Both the position numbers and the translations under genes were made by a program. Of a stretch of DNA of 64,000 nucleotides, positions 33,120 through 43,117 are shown in pieces (the stretch's first letter is position 1; each line of letters begins with the position of its first letter). Source of the DNA: Bacillota bacterium (GTDB lineage Bacteria; Bacillota; Clostridia; Christensenellales; JAEXRW01); assembly GCA_023454175.1 (NCBI GenBank), contig JAEXRW010000008.1, positions 1 through 64,000 of the forward strand, given 5' to 3'. The notes beneath the pieces are model-generated. The model was not told where the DNA came from. It ran no database searches and was given only the letters and a program-made list of their open reading frames with translations.

Positions 33120-36100
33120 TCAGCTTGCCCGGGTAATGGTAATGGTATAGTACTTTTTGTCTCCGGCCTGGGAAGTGACTGTTATGATCACCTCTTTTGT
33201 TGTACCCCTGGCCAGGCTTATGGTGGAGCCAGACCTTCTGCCGCCTGCGGTAATGGAGTACTTCGCAGTCGAGTCGGCCAGTTTGATCGTCAGCCTGGTG
33301 CTGGAGTACATGCTTGCCAGGGCGAGTGAATACTTCACCTGTGTTGGATCAAATGCCGGCGCCAGAGCACCTCTGGATGCTTTCAGGGCTGCCAGGTTGG
33401 CATTATGGGAGATGGCCCTGATGATCTTGACAGTGTACTTCACGGCGTACGCGGAGCCGGCTTGCGGCGTGACGGTGATGACGAGGGTCCTGGTCGCACC
33501 CGGTTTGATCGAAACGGTCCTGCTGGTCGTCCTTCTGCCGTCAAGCGTCATGGAGTATTTGGCTGTCTTGTCCGCGAGCTTCAGGCGGAATGTTGTGCTG
33601 GTCTGGGTCTTGGAAAGGTTCACCGTATAGTTTGTAGCGTTGACCTTTGTCAGTGAACCTCTCGAGGACTTGATGTATGAAAGGCTCGTGTTTGTGGACG
33701 CCGCTCTCTTGACGGTTACGGTATAGGTCATGGACTTGCCGGTCTTTGGCTGCACTTTGATGGTCACTTTTGTTTTCTGAGCGGTTGCCAGGGTCACCGT
33801 CCTGGACGTAGCCTTTCTGCCGTTGATGTAGAGCTTGCTTGATGCGTCCGCCAGCACGGGCTTGATCGTGGTCCTGGCGGTACGCTCGTTGAGTAGCAGC
33901 GTATAGCTCTTGATGTCGGGATCAAACATCGGGCTGAGGGTGCCTGCCGTAGCGGTGATGTTCTTCAGCTGCGCGCTGGTGTAGGAATACACGAGCGACT
34001 TTGGCAGCACGAAGGTCTGCTTGTTGATTTGCCCATAGGCCACTGTGTACTGGACCGCTACGTTCGGGGTCGGCAGATGATAGGGGGACGGTACGGACGC
34101 CACGGTTACGTAGCAGGTGCCTGCATTGAGACCGGAGAACAGGATCACACCCGTCACAGAATTGGCGACTTTGCTGTCAATCCTGTGTGTGAGGCCCTGG
34201 TCGCTGTAAATAGCCAGGCCAATGGGGAATATCGCACCGCGGTCGTCCTTGCAGGTCAGCTGCAAGGCAGCCTTGGTCAGGACTGTGATGCCCTGCGTCA
34301 CATGCATCGAATCATATATCACATCGATGGACGTATCCGTCGCCTGCAGCGGCCTGTTGATCGAGAACGTGCACTCGTCAGGCTGCACTTCTTTGGACGA
34401 GCCGTCGTTGTACGTCGCGGTGAGCACCATGCCCGCCGGATTGAATGTCTGGCCCTCCACGTAATTGGCGGTGGTCGGATGCGTCTTGAAAGCGAGTCCT
34501 GTGATCGCTTTGGCTATCACCGTGATCGCCTGGTCGGTCGTCTTCGTTACACCCGCATAGGTAAACGATACGGTGACCTTCGTATCCGCCGTTGCCAGCG
34601 CGGCGCCGGGCTGCCAGGTATAGCCGGTGACCTGTCCGGTCGTGCCGTTGTCATAATAAGCCGTCACCACCATACCCGCTGGTTCAAACGTCTGCCCTTC
34701 AATGTAGTGGGTCTTGGTTGGTGCGCTTGTGATGGCGATGTGGTCCAGCGATTTGGCGGCTACTGTGATCACCTGTTCAGCCGTCTTGCCGCCATAGTTC
34801 ACGGTGACCTTTGTGTCCGTTATAGCCAGTTCGCCGGATGGGGTGATGGAATAACCTGTTACAGCCGCGCTGGTGCCGTTGTCGAAGTACGCCGTCACTA
34901 CCATGCCCGCCGGATCGAAGTGGTTGCCCTCGATGTAGGCGGTCTTCGCTGGCGGCGTCGTGATCCCGATGTGGTTCAGTGACTTGGGAGCCACTGTGAT
35001 TGCCTGGTCGAAAGTCCTGCTCACGCCGGCGAAGGTGTACGAGACGGTGACCTTCGTATCCGTCGTGGCCAGTTCGCCGGATGGGGTGATCGTGTAGCCT
35101 GTCACGGCTTCATGCTTTCCGTTGTCAAAGTACGCCGTTACCACCATGCCCGTCGCGTCAAATGTCTGCCCTTCGATGTATTGGGTCTTGGTCGGCTCGG
35201 TCGTGATCGCGATGCTGGAAAGCGTCTTCGCGTTCACCGTGATAGACTGCTCAGCAGTCCTTGTCAGACCGGCATAGGTGTACGAGATGGTGGCCTTCGT
35301 ATCCGTCGTAGCCAGTTCGCCGGCCGGGATGATCGTGTAGCCCGTCACGGCTTCGCTCTTACCGTTGTTGTAATATGCCGTGACTGTCATGCCCGCCGGG
35401 TCGAAGGTCTGGCCCTCGATATATATGGTCTTCGAAGGCGGCGTCGTGATGGCGATGTGGTCCAGCGCTTTCGCGTTCACCATGATAGTTTGCTCAGCGG
35501 TCCTCGTCAGGCCGGCATAGGTGTAAGAGATGGTGACCTTCGTATCCGTCGTAGCCAGTTCGCCGGATGGGGCGGTCGAGTAGCCCGTCACGGCTTCATG
35601 CTTTCCGTTATCGTAGTACGCCGTGATGACCATGCCCGCCGGATCGAAGAGGTTGCCTTCGATGTAGGTCTTCTTTGTCGGCTCGGTCGTGACCGCGATG
35701 CTCGAAAGCTTCTTCGCGTTTACCGTGATCAGCTGCTCTGCCGTCTTGCCCACGTAACTCACGGTCACCTTTGTATCCGTCGTGGCCAGTTCACCCGACG
35801 GATCTATCGAGTAACCCGTTATCGTTCCGCTCATGCCGTTGTTATAATATGCCGTCACCACCATGCCCGCCGGATCGAATGTCTGGCCCTCGATGTAGAC
35901 GGTCTTAGAAGGCATCGTCGTGATCGCGATGTGGTCCAGCGATGCCGATGCCACCGTGATGGGCTGCTCGGCTGTTCTTGTCACGCCTACATAGGTGTAC
36001 GAGATGGTGACTCTCACATCCGCTGCCGTCAGGGGGCCTACGGGATCCACCGAGTAACCGGTAACGACCCCGCTTGTATCGTTGTCATAGAACGCCGTCA

Positions 36101-39100
36101 CCACCATGCCCGCCGTGCTGAAGGTATTCCCCTCCACGTAGGCGGTCTTCGTTGGCGGCGTTGTGATCTCGATTCTCGTCAGAGACTTTGGATGCACCGT
36201 GATCATTTGGTCGACAGTCCTCGTCACGCCGGAGAAGGTGTACGAGACGGTGACCTTCGTATCCGTCGTCGCAAGTGGGCCCGACGGAGTGACCGAGTAG
36301 CCGAGCACATCCTCATGCTTTCCGTTGTCATAGTACGCCGTTACGACCATACCCGCTGGGTTGAAGACGTTCCCCTCGATGTAGATCTTCTTGGTCGGCT
36401 CGGTCGTGATGGCGATGTGATCCAGCGATTTCGCGTTCACCGTGATCGGCTGGTGGGTGGTTTGCAAGACACCCCTGTAGTTGTACGAGATGTCGACTCT
36501 CGTATCCGCCGTAGTCAGCTCCGTGGACGGAGTCGTTACGTAGCCCGTCACGGCTTCGCTCTTGCCATTGTTGTAATACGCCGTCACCACCATGCCCGCC
36601 GGATCGAACGTGTTCCCCTCGATATAGACTGTTTTGTTCGGCGGCGTTGTGATGGCGATATGATCCAGCGCCTTCTCATTCACCGTGATTGCCTGCTCAG
36701 CAGTCCTCGTCAGGCTGGCATAGGTGTACGAGACGGTGACCTTCGTGTCGCTCGTGGCCAGTTCGCCGGACGGATCGATCGTGTATCCCGTCACGGGTTC
36801 ATACGTGCCGTTGTCATAGATAGCCGTCACCACCATGCCCGCCGGATCGAAGAGGGTGCCTTCGACGTAGATCTTCTTTGTCGGCTGGGTCGTGATCGCG
36901 ATGCTTGAAAGTTTCTTCGCGCTCACCGTGATCGCCTGGTCGGCAGTCCTCGTCACGCCGGCCAGGGTGTAGGAAATAGTGACCTTCGTATTGGCCGTGG
37001 TCAATTCGCCGGATGGATCGACCGTGTAGCCCGTCACCGCTGCGCTCGTGCCATCGTCATAATGCGCCGTCACCACCATGCCCGCCGGGTCGAACACGGT
37101 CCCTTCGACGTAGGCAGTCTTTGTCGGCGGCGTCGTGATCGAGATGCTGGATAGCAGCTTGGTAAAGGTCAGGGTTGTATCCGGGCCAGCGGGGTCGGCT
37201 CCCGAAGCCGCATACCGTACAGCCAGGATATGGTCGCCGGCCAGATTGAGGCTGGCGAACGTTGTGGGATCATATATTGTATAACCTGGGGCGCTGTCCA
37301 GCTTATATTCCATGACCAGACTTAAACCGGATACGGTGTTGGTTGCGTCGTTGCCTGTTACGCTCGGCGCCGGAGGCGTTTGGCCTGCGCCCACTACTCC
37401 CTGCGCTTCAAACCACTCTGTCATCGTCATGACCTGCAGTTTGTTTGCGTCCACTTGAGTCTTCGCTCTATTGACGATATCCTGCAGCCAGGAGGTCAAC
37501 GTGACCAGATCGCCCGAATGAGACTCTACCTTGTGGATCATTATGATCAGGGTCGTGCCGGTATTTGCGGCCTCATCGATTCCGGCAAGGCAGGCAGCCA
37601 AATCATTGGTATCACCTAATGAATAGACAGGCAGATTGAAGTAGTCGTTCTGGTATTGTATCGCAGACTGCAGGCCGAATATCGTCGCCCGGCCCGTCTT
37701 ATAGCCGTTCAGCTTCAGAAGCCTGATCAGGTCTTGCGAATAGAGTCCGGACGGATAAGCCACATGATAAGCGGCCCTGGGCATACCGTTTGTGGTAAGC
37801 CAGGTCGCGCAATCGTTATACATGGCTTTCAGCTGTGCAAGATGTGCCTGATCGGTTCGGTCGCCCACGCCCTCATCTTCGTGCGTGGACGTATGGTTGG
37901 CTATATCCCATCCGTGGGCATACAGATCTTGCGCTTGGGTAACGCTCATAATACCTGATTCATGTTGTATGATGAAGTCGCTGTTTACATATGCGGTGGC
38001 TTTGAAGCCCTTGGCATTCAATATCGGATACGCATTGGTATACTGATCGGTCCAGCCGTCGTCGAACGTGAGCAGCAGCGTACCCTTTGCAAACCCGCTT
38101 ACGATGACCCTGGCTGCCCTGCTGGTGGCTGATGCGGTCTGGATGCCCGGGGCTCCGTAATCAGTATTTGTCACCACGCAATAATAGTACTTGGTGCCTG
38201 CAGTCGATGTGTTCAGGGTCAGGGTAGGGCTGCCGGACGATGTTCCTTCAGGAGTGCCGCCGCTGTTGAGCCCCGTCGTATTGCTGTACCATTGATAGGT
38301 CAGCGCTCCTGCGTCTATATACGCCGATACGGTGATGCTAGATGAGGAGTTTTGGTATACCGACATATTCGCAGGCGAAGTAGGGACGATGTTCGGGGTC
38401 TGTGCATCCCTTCTCACGACGACCTGTGCGACCCTGCTGGTAGCCGTCGCAGTCTGGTTGCCCGTAGCGGTCGTATCGGTATTCGTAACTACGCAATAGT
38501 AGAACGTATTGCCGGCGACCGCCGTGTTCAAGAGCAGGGAAGGATCGCTGGACGATGGTGCCACGGGCGTCCCGCCGCTGTTTATGGCTGTCGTATTGCT
38601 GTACCATTGATAGGTCAGCACGCCCTTGCTGACACTCGCCGAGACAGACAGGTTTGCGGTCGCGCCGATGTCTACGGCCATCCATTCAACGGGGGTATCG
38701 GGGCTGATGGTCGGGGTCTCGGCATGGGTCGCCACAGCCACCGTGATGGGCTGGTTGGCGGTCTTTCCGCCATAGCTCACGGTCACATTCGTATCCGTCG
38801 TAACCAGGGTACGGGTCGGGGAATACGTATATCCTGTTGCGGGTGCGTTTGTATCATCATTGTAGTAAGCCGTCACGACCATGCCGGAAGGGTCAAAGGT
38901 CTGGCCTTCAACGTAAGCCGTTTTCGTTGGTGGCGTCGTGATGGCGATATGGTCCACGGCCTTTGCGATCACTGTGATGTTCTGGTCGGCCGTCCTCGTC
39001 ACGCTGGAATAGGTGTACGAGACAGTGACCTTCGTGACCCCCATGGTCAGCGGACCGCTGGGGTCTATCGTATAACCCGTCACGGCTTCGTTCGTGTCGT

Positions 39101-40439
39101 TGTTGTAATAAGCCTTCACGGCCATGCCCGCGGAGCTGAAGGACTGCCCTGCTACATACGTGGTCTTCGTCGGCGGCGTCGTGATGCCGATGTGGTCCAG
39201 CGCCTTCGCGGCCACCGTGATGGGCTGGATGACGTGCATGCCATTGTAGGATACAGTCACCTGTGTGGCGCCCGTCGCCAGTTCGTCATTTGGCGACCAG
39301 GTGTAGGTGGTTATGGCTGCATTGGAGCCGTTGGTGAAATAGGCCCTGACCACCATGCCCGCCGGATCGAACAGCTGGCCTTCGATATATGCCGTCTTCG
39401 TCGGTGGCGCCGTGATGGCGATATGGTCCAATACCAGCGCATTTACTGTGATAGCTTGCGTAGCTGTCCGGCCATTATAGGTGATCGTGACGGAATGGTC
39501 GGACGGTGTCAGCGAGCCGGAGGGATCCACGGTATATCCGGTCACGGGCGCATTGGTGTCGTCGCTGTAGTGCGCCGTGACGACCATGCCCGCCGGGTCA
39601 AAGGTTTCGCCCTCGTCGTAGGTTGTCTTCGTGGGGGGTGAAGAGATTTCAATGCTCGTCACCGTTCTCGCGTTCACCGTGATTGCTTGTGTAGTGCTCC
39701 TGCCGCCGTAAGAAACGGAAACGGAATGATCGGAGGCTGATAGTGCGCCTGTCGGTGTAAAAGTATACCCGTCCGGTGAACCGACCGTTGAAATATCTTC
39801 ATACGAACCATCGTTGTACGTAGCCCTGATCACCATGCCGGCTGGCTCGAAGGTCTCCCCTTCATTGTAGACGGTCTTATCGGGAGCCTGGTTGACAGCG
39901 ATGCCGGTTATGGCAAGCGTTTTCTTTTGATAAAGGTAGACTGTATTGGATGTATTCGATAGTCCAAAGGAAGAACCATTGCGATATAGATAATACGTCG
40001 AACCGTAGGATGTAATGGATATTCGGTTGTTTGAGCTGGAATAACTCCATTGTCCATGGCTCGAATCCGCCTGGGATTGCGAACCGGTTGTTAATGTCGA
40101 ACCCGAACCACGAATTAAATAGGTAGTCCCATTTGTAATATAGTATGCAGAACCTACAGATGTAAGGGTCCATTCCATACTGCTCGATACAGTAGATGTA
40201 ATGTAATTTCCACTTACCGTCACAGATGTAGCGGAAGTGGGGGCTGTCAAAGCATAGTTGCTCGTATTGGCTACTATTACATAATTTTGCCCGCTTGTTA
40301 CACTTGTAACTCTCTCATAATAGGACCCGGTCTTGGGCGCTGCCTGCGCGATCATCGGCAGAGTACCGAAGATCAATGCAAAGGATACGATAACAGACAG
40401 TATTTTGGATAACCCACGCGAAAAGTTCTTGCCTTTCAT
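33120..40439 (-). CDS. giant secreted Ig-repeat protein with an embedded polysaccharide deacetylase (CE4) domain
   Basis: A 2439-residue protein. The start is the ATG at 40439 with GGAGG 8 bases upstream, opening a signal peptide (MKGKNFSRG...AQAA). After a beta-rich N-terminal region (35-165) come five Big_3-like repeats (pattern TPPTKTAYVEGQTFDPAGMV), two Ig-like domains (LTYQWYSNTT) and a NodB/CE4 domain (about 770-1000). The latter has TFDDGW, FKATAYVNSDF and the HTSTH metal motif. Twelve more Big_3-like repeats of about 80 residues follow, then a short CnaB-like segment and three cadherin-like repeats with basic SR/TSRTV motifs. The CE4 domain should remove N-acetyl groups from a GlcNAc/GalNAc polymer; Pel or peptidoglycan are the candidates. 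It lies directly upstream of pelD on the same strand, 241 bases away. No wall anchor is seen. Confidence 0.88.
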   Translation of the reverse strand: MKGKNFSRGLSKILSVIVSFALIFGTLPMIAQAAPKTGSYYERVTSVTSGQNYVIVANTSNYALTAPTSATSVTVSGNYITSTVSSSMEWTLTSVGSAYYITNGTTYLIRGSGSTLTTGSQSQADSSHGQWSYSSSNNRISITSYGSTYYLYRNGSSFGLSNTSNTVYLYQKKTLAITGIAVNQAPDKTVYNEGETFEPAGMVIRATYNDGSYEDISTVGSPDGYTFTPTGALSASDHSVSVSYGGRSTTQAITVNARTVTSIEISSPPTKTTYDEGETFDPAGMVVTAHYSDDTNAPVTGYTVDPSGSLTPSDHSVTITYNGRTATQAITVNALVLDHIAITAPPTKTAYIEGQLFDPAGMVVRAYFTNGSNAAITTYTWSPNDELATGATQVTVSYNGMHVIQPITVAAKALDHIGITTPPTKTTYVAGQSFSSAGMAVKAYYNNDTNEAVTGYTIDPSGPLTMGVTKVTVSYTYSSVTRTADQNITVIAKAVDHIAITTPPTKTAYVEGQTFDPSGMVVTAYYNDDTNAPATGYTYSPTRTLVTTDTNVTVSYGGKTANQPITVAVATHAETPTISPDTPVEWMAVDIGATANLSVSASVSKGVLTYQWYSNTTAINSGGTPVAPSSSDPSLLLNTAVAGNTFYYCVVTNTDTTATGNQTATATSRVAQVVVRRDAQTPNIVPTSPANMSVYQNSSSSITVSAYIDAGALTYQWYSNTTGLNSGGTPEGTSSGSPTLTLNTSTAGTKYYYCVVTNTDYGAPGIQTASATSRAARVIVSGFAKGTLLLTFDDGWTDQYTNAYPILNAKGFKATAYVNSDFIIQHESGIMSVTQAQDLYAHGWDIANHTSTHEDEGVGDRTDQAHLAQLKAMYNDCATWLTTNGMPRAAYHVAYPSGLYSQDLIRLLKLNGYKTGRATIFGLQSAIQYQNDYFNLPVYSLGDTNDLAACLAGIDEAANTGTTLIIMIHKVESHSGDLVTLTSWLQDIVNRAKTQVDANKLQVMTMTEWFEAQGVVGAGQTPPAPSVTGNDATNTVSGLSLVMEYKLDSAPGYTIYDPTTFASLNLAGDHILAVRYAASGADPAGPDTTLTFTKLLSSISITTPPTKTAYVEGTVFDPAGMVVTAHYDDGTSAAVTGYTVDPSGELTTANTKVTISYTLAGVTRTADQAITVSAKKLSSIAITTQPTKKIYVEGTLFDPAGMVVTAIYDNGTYEPVTGYTIDPSGELATSDTKVTVSYTYASLTRTAEQAITVNEKALDHIAITTPPNKTVYIEGNTFDPAGMVVTAYYNNGKSEAVTGYVTTPSTELTTADTRVDISYNYRGVLQTTHQPITVNAKSLDHIAITTEPTKKIYIEGNVFNPAGMVVTAYYDNGKHEDVLGYSVTPSGPLATTDTKVTVSYTFSGVTRTVDQMITVHPKSLTRIEITTPPTKTAYVEGNTFSTAGMVVTAFYDNDTSGVVTGYSVDPVGPLTAADVRVTISYTYVGVTRTAEQPITVASASLDHIAITTMPSKTVYIEGQTFDPAGMVVTAYYNNGMSGTITGYSIDPSGELATTDTKVTVSYVGKTAEQLITVNAKKLSSIAVTTEPTKKTYIEGNLFDPAGMVITAYYDNGKHEAVTGYSTAPSGELATTDTKVTISYTYAGLTRTAEQTIMVNAKALDHIAITTPPSKTIYIEGQTFDPAGMTVTAYYNNGKSEAVTGYTIIPAGELATTDTKATISYTYAGLTRTAEQSITVNAKTLSSIAITTEPTKTQYIEGQTFDATGMVVTAYFDNGKHEAVTGYTITPSGELATTDTKVTVSYTFAGVSRTFDQAITVAPKSLNHIGITTPPAKTAYIEGNHFDPAGMVVTAYFDNGTSAAVTGYSITPSGELAITDTKVTVNYGGKTAEQVITVAAKSLDHIAITSAPTKTHYIEGQTFEPAGMVVTAYYDNGTTGQVTGYTWQPGAALATADTKVTVSFTYAGVTKTTDQAITVIAKAITGLAFKTHPTTANYVEGQTFNPAGMVLTATYNDGSSKEVQPDECTFSINRPLQATDTSIDVIYDSMHVTQGITVLTKAALQLTCKDDRGAIFPIGLAIYSDQGLTHRIDSKVANSVTGVILFSGLNAGTCYVTVASVPSPYHLPTPNVAVQYTVAYGQINKQTFVLPKSLVYSYTSAQLKNITATAGTLSPMFDPDIKSYTLLLNERTARTTIKPVLADASSKLYINGRKATSRTVTLATAQKTKVTIKVQPKTGKSMTYTVTVKRAASTNTSLSYIKSSRGSLTKVNATNYTVNLSKTQTSTTFRLKLADKTAKYSMTLDGRRTTSRTVSIKPGATRTLVITVTPQAGSAYAVKYTVKIIRAISHNANLAALKASRGALAPAFDPTQVKYSLALASMYSSTRLTIKLADSTAKYSITAGGRRSGSTISLARGTTKEVIITVTSQAGDKKYYTITITRAS
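34420..37110 (-). repeat. tandem DNA repeats of about 210-250 bases encoding Big_3-like domains
   Basis: The twelve repeats after the CE4 domain are similar at the DNA level; short blocks such as ACCATGCCCGCCGG and TTCGTATCCG recur once per unit. Such arrays can shrink or grow by recombination. The similarity also creates long antisense open frames here, which are not genes. Confidence 0.75.
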
Positions 40440-40747
40440 CAGATGTTCCTCCATTTTGTATAATTTCCCAGGTGAAGTGTTGCCGATGCTTTTGCATACA
40501 ATATATTGATAATAAATCCCTAAATTGTAATGCTTACACGATAATAGCATCGTCTAATTTCTTTGTGGGGAATTTTACAAAAATAGAACTTATTGTATGA
40601 TTTTCATCATGGAAGGCGCTTTTTTGTGCGGAAAACAATAGATATGGAGATTTTCGTGGAGAAATGCACAGGAACAGACAATATATTCAACTTTTCGGCT
40701 AGCGTAAAAAGGGGATTAGGCGCTCAATCGATTATAGGGTGGGATCC
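40440..40747. other. leader and promoter region of the Ig/CE4 protein gene
   Basis: About 300 bases. On the minus strand TATTAT (40546-40541), preceded by GC as in the two promoters at 20718 and 44818, is a possible -10 with a leader near 100 bases. The -35 is poor. No terminator is obvious for the DUF4832 gene ending at 40748, so read-through into this gene is possible. Confidence 0.3.
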
Positions 40748-43051
40748 TTATAAAATCATTTCGACGGTTTCGGTAAAGCCGCTGTATACTTTTCTTGTAC
40801 CTGCCAGCCTGTATGCCCTGACCTTGTAGTGATAGCCATTTCCCACAGTGAGTCCCTTATGGATATAATATCTGGAGCCTGTCGCCGTGATCAGGGTATC
40901 CGTATCTGCGTTCCATATCTCATATTTTGTCGCCCCCGCGACGCCGCCCCAGCTTACTTTGATACTGGTCGGGGTATACCTGGCCGCCTTTGTCGAAGTC
41001 GGTATCCCCAATGTTGTATGGGTAGACACAATTGTTGAATAATCGCCGTACACCTTTTTACTTGCTACCAAACGATAGGTCCGGACCTTATAATAGTAAG
41101 TCGTTCCGGTTTTAACACCCGTGTTGGTATAATACGTGCGGCTTGTGATTCTCAGTCTCTTGTACGGGCCCGATTCATATGCCGAGCGCCACAGTTCGTA
41201 TCGGGTCCTGCCTGCTACGGCCCCCCAGGTGATCTTGATCTTGTTATAAGCTTTCGCCGACGCTTTCACAGATTGCGGTGTCCCCAGTACCGCCCTGGCT
41301 GATGCGATATTCGAAAAGGAGCTGTAAATGGTTGTTGATCCGGACAAATGATAAGCCCGGACCTTGTAGTAATAGGTTTTCCCGGTTGCAGCACCTGAAT
41401 GGATGTAGGAAGTTGACGCTGAAGTCGCTATCCGCGTGTAGGACCCGGTTTTAGAGGTCGCCCGATAGAGCTTGTAGGCCGTGGCGCCTCCCACGGGATT
41501 CCACGTTAGCCTGATGCTGTTATAGGATAGAGGGGATGCGGTGATCGACGGCGGAGTGATTGATGGTGGGACCGCATACAATGCCTCGGCTTCGCCTTTG
41601 GATATTTGTTTAAAAGACGTGACCTGGTTTGGCAGCGATGCGTCAACAGGCACCGTGCCGATCCGGTTATATCCCTTTGAAGCGACCCACGTATTTTTGT
41701 TTGCGAACCGTATGGAGTAGAGTGGGTTGTTGGACATATTCGGCATGTTCACGTATATATCCCATGCGCCGGGCGGGATATTGGATGGTATGCTGAAATA
41801 CAGGTCTTCCGTGATCATGCCCCTGTACTTTGTCCAGAACCGTGCGTCGTCCTTCACCGTCGCCGCATATGTCTGGGTCCCGTTGCTCAATACGATTTGG
41901 AAATCCCTTGCGTTGATCAGGTTCGCAAAACCGGTATTCCGAAACTGCAGGATCAGGTGCAGTGCCCCGCCCTGCGGGATACTGCTGTTGAAAGACGCGG
42001 ATGACAATACAAACCGGTAGCCCAAATGCCGGGATATGTAGTCGTATGTGTTTGTCCCCTGGTAAGTCGTGTTCTTCCATTTATCCAATACTTCCGGCAG
42101 ATATTCTGAATTGAGGACTTGCGCATGGAGCTTGCCTAGCTCGAAAACTGCATTGTCCGGGTCGGAATATGACGACAGCTCGTCGCTCTCCGCGATAAAA
42201 GGCGTATATCTGTCATGGTTGTCTGCCCAGTTCAGTTCAGCCTCCCGGCTGTAGCCAGGATCCACATAGGTTCCGTTTTCATCTTCCGAGCTCAGCAAGG
42301 CATCGTCGTGATACCCCGTCCGCGCAATGTTGGACTGGCTGAAGGCTGCGGATGCAGTCAGCGTCTGGTTCGGATACATGTCGCGGATGAACATCGGCCG
42401 CCTGACCTGGATCTGCCTGCTCCTGGGCACGGCATTCATCAAAGCGGCCAGCACCGCCGTCCTTGCCGTCAGGGATGGCGGGTCGCCATAATGGGACGTA
42501 TGCCATTCGCCCCATGGCCCCAAAAAGCCAGCCTGCACGCAGAATAGGATATCTTCGTTCTCGGTGAATATCGGCTTTAGCTGTGCGATGTGGTTCGTGA
42601 TCACAGACAGGTCCGTCGGTTCCGGTTTGCTCACGCCATCAAAATCATATGCCGCATGGAATATGACGCTCAGACCATATTTTCTGGCCCTGGCAAAAGC
42701 GCTCCGTATTTCCTGCAGCTTGGCATCGCTGACAGCCGATGTTTTAAACGAGCCAAGGTCGGCGAGTAGCATCACATTGTCGATTCCTTCGGATTTTAAC
42801 GAATCCATACCATCCAGATCGTCGGTCGTAAATTCGCTGTACCAGCCCCTCTCGGGATTATTGATCTTCAAGGATTCATCTTCGGAGAACTGTATGCTCA
42901 CCATATTGTTTGAAAGTGTTTCAGCCGTATTGTTTGCTTCTGCGGCAAATGCAATATCAGGGTTGATGAATCCATGGACCGCAGTAAGCAGGACACATAT
43001 GCAGGCGGTGAATGCTGCTGAGGCTTTTGAGCCAATTTGATTGAACCCCAT
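40748..43051 (-). CDS. secreted DUF4874/DUF4832 protein with three Fn3 domains
   Basis: A 767-residue secreted protein. GGAGGGG lies 8 bases before the ATG. Signal peptide to about 37 (AFA). Residues about 45-225 (NPERGWYSEFTTDD...LGPWGEWHTSHYG) and 230-445 fit the paired DUF4874/DUF4832 arrangement. This looks like a TIM-barrel glycoside-hydrolase-like domain followed by a beta-sandwich. The conserved Glu in GPWGEWH is a candidate catalytic residue, but no activity is established here. Three Fn3 domains (about 495-767) carry the YYYKVRAY strand. It follows a second DUF4832 gene by 66 bases on the same strand, so they are one operon. A role in handling the exopolysaccharide is an inference from location. 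Confidence 0.85.
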   Translation of the reverse strand: MGFNQIGSKASAAFTACICVLLTAVHGFINPDIAFAAEANNTAETLSNNMVSIQFSEDESLKINNPERGWYSEFTTDDLDGMDSLKSEGIDNVMLLADLGSFKTSAVSDAKLQEIRSAFARARKYGLSVIFHAAYDFDGVSKPEPTDLSVITNHIAQLKPIFTENEDILFCVQAGFLGPWGEWHTSHYGDPPSLTARTAVLAALMNAVPRSRQIQVRRPMFIRDMYPNQTLTASAAFSQSNIARTGYHDDALLSSEDENGTYVDPGYSREAELNWADNHDRYTPFIAESDELSSYSDPDNAVFELGKLHAQVLNSEYLPEVLDKWKNTTYQGTNTYDYISRHLGYRFVLSSASFNSSIPQGGALHLILQFRNTGFANLINARDFQIVLSNGTQTYAATVKDDARFWTKYRGMITEDLYFSIPSNIPPGAWDIYVNMPNMSNNPLYSIRFANKNTWVASKGYNRIGTVPVDASLPNQVTSFKQISKGEAEALYAVPPSITPPSITASPLSYNSIRLTWNPVGGATAYKLYRATSKTGSYTRIATSASTSYIHSGAATGKTYYYKVRAYHLSGSTTIYSSFSNIASARAVLGTPQSVKASAKAYNKIKITWGAVAGRTRYELWRSAYESGPYKRLRITSRTYYTNTGVKTGTTYYYKVRTYRLVASKKVYGDYSTIVSTHTTLGIPTSTKAARYTPTSIKVSWGGVAGATKYEIWNADTDTLITATGSRYYIHKGLTVGNGYHYKVRAYRLAGTRKVYSGFTETVEMIL

Positions 43052-43117
43052 GGGATGAACCCCTCCATTTTTTCAAAAAGCGGATTCCTCCGTTCTTTCA
43101 GATCTCTCCATAAGCAT

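Noticed and set aside
35112..36908. Long plus-strand open frame (598 codons) inside the Ig/CE4 gene, with similar ones at 34029-34982 and 38352-39641
   Set aside because: They are antisense shadows created by the repetitive codon pattern of the real minus-strand gene, rich in Arg/His/Gly/Val with no domain or ribosome binding site.
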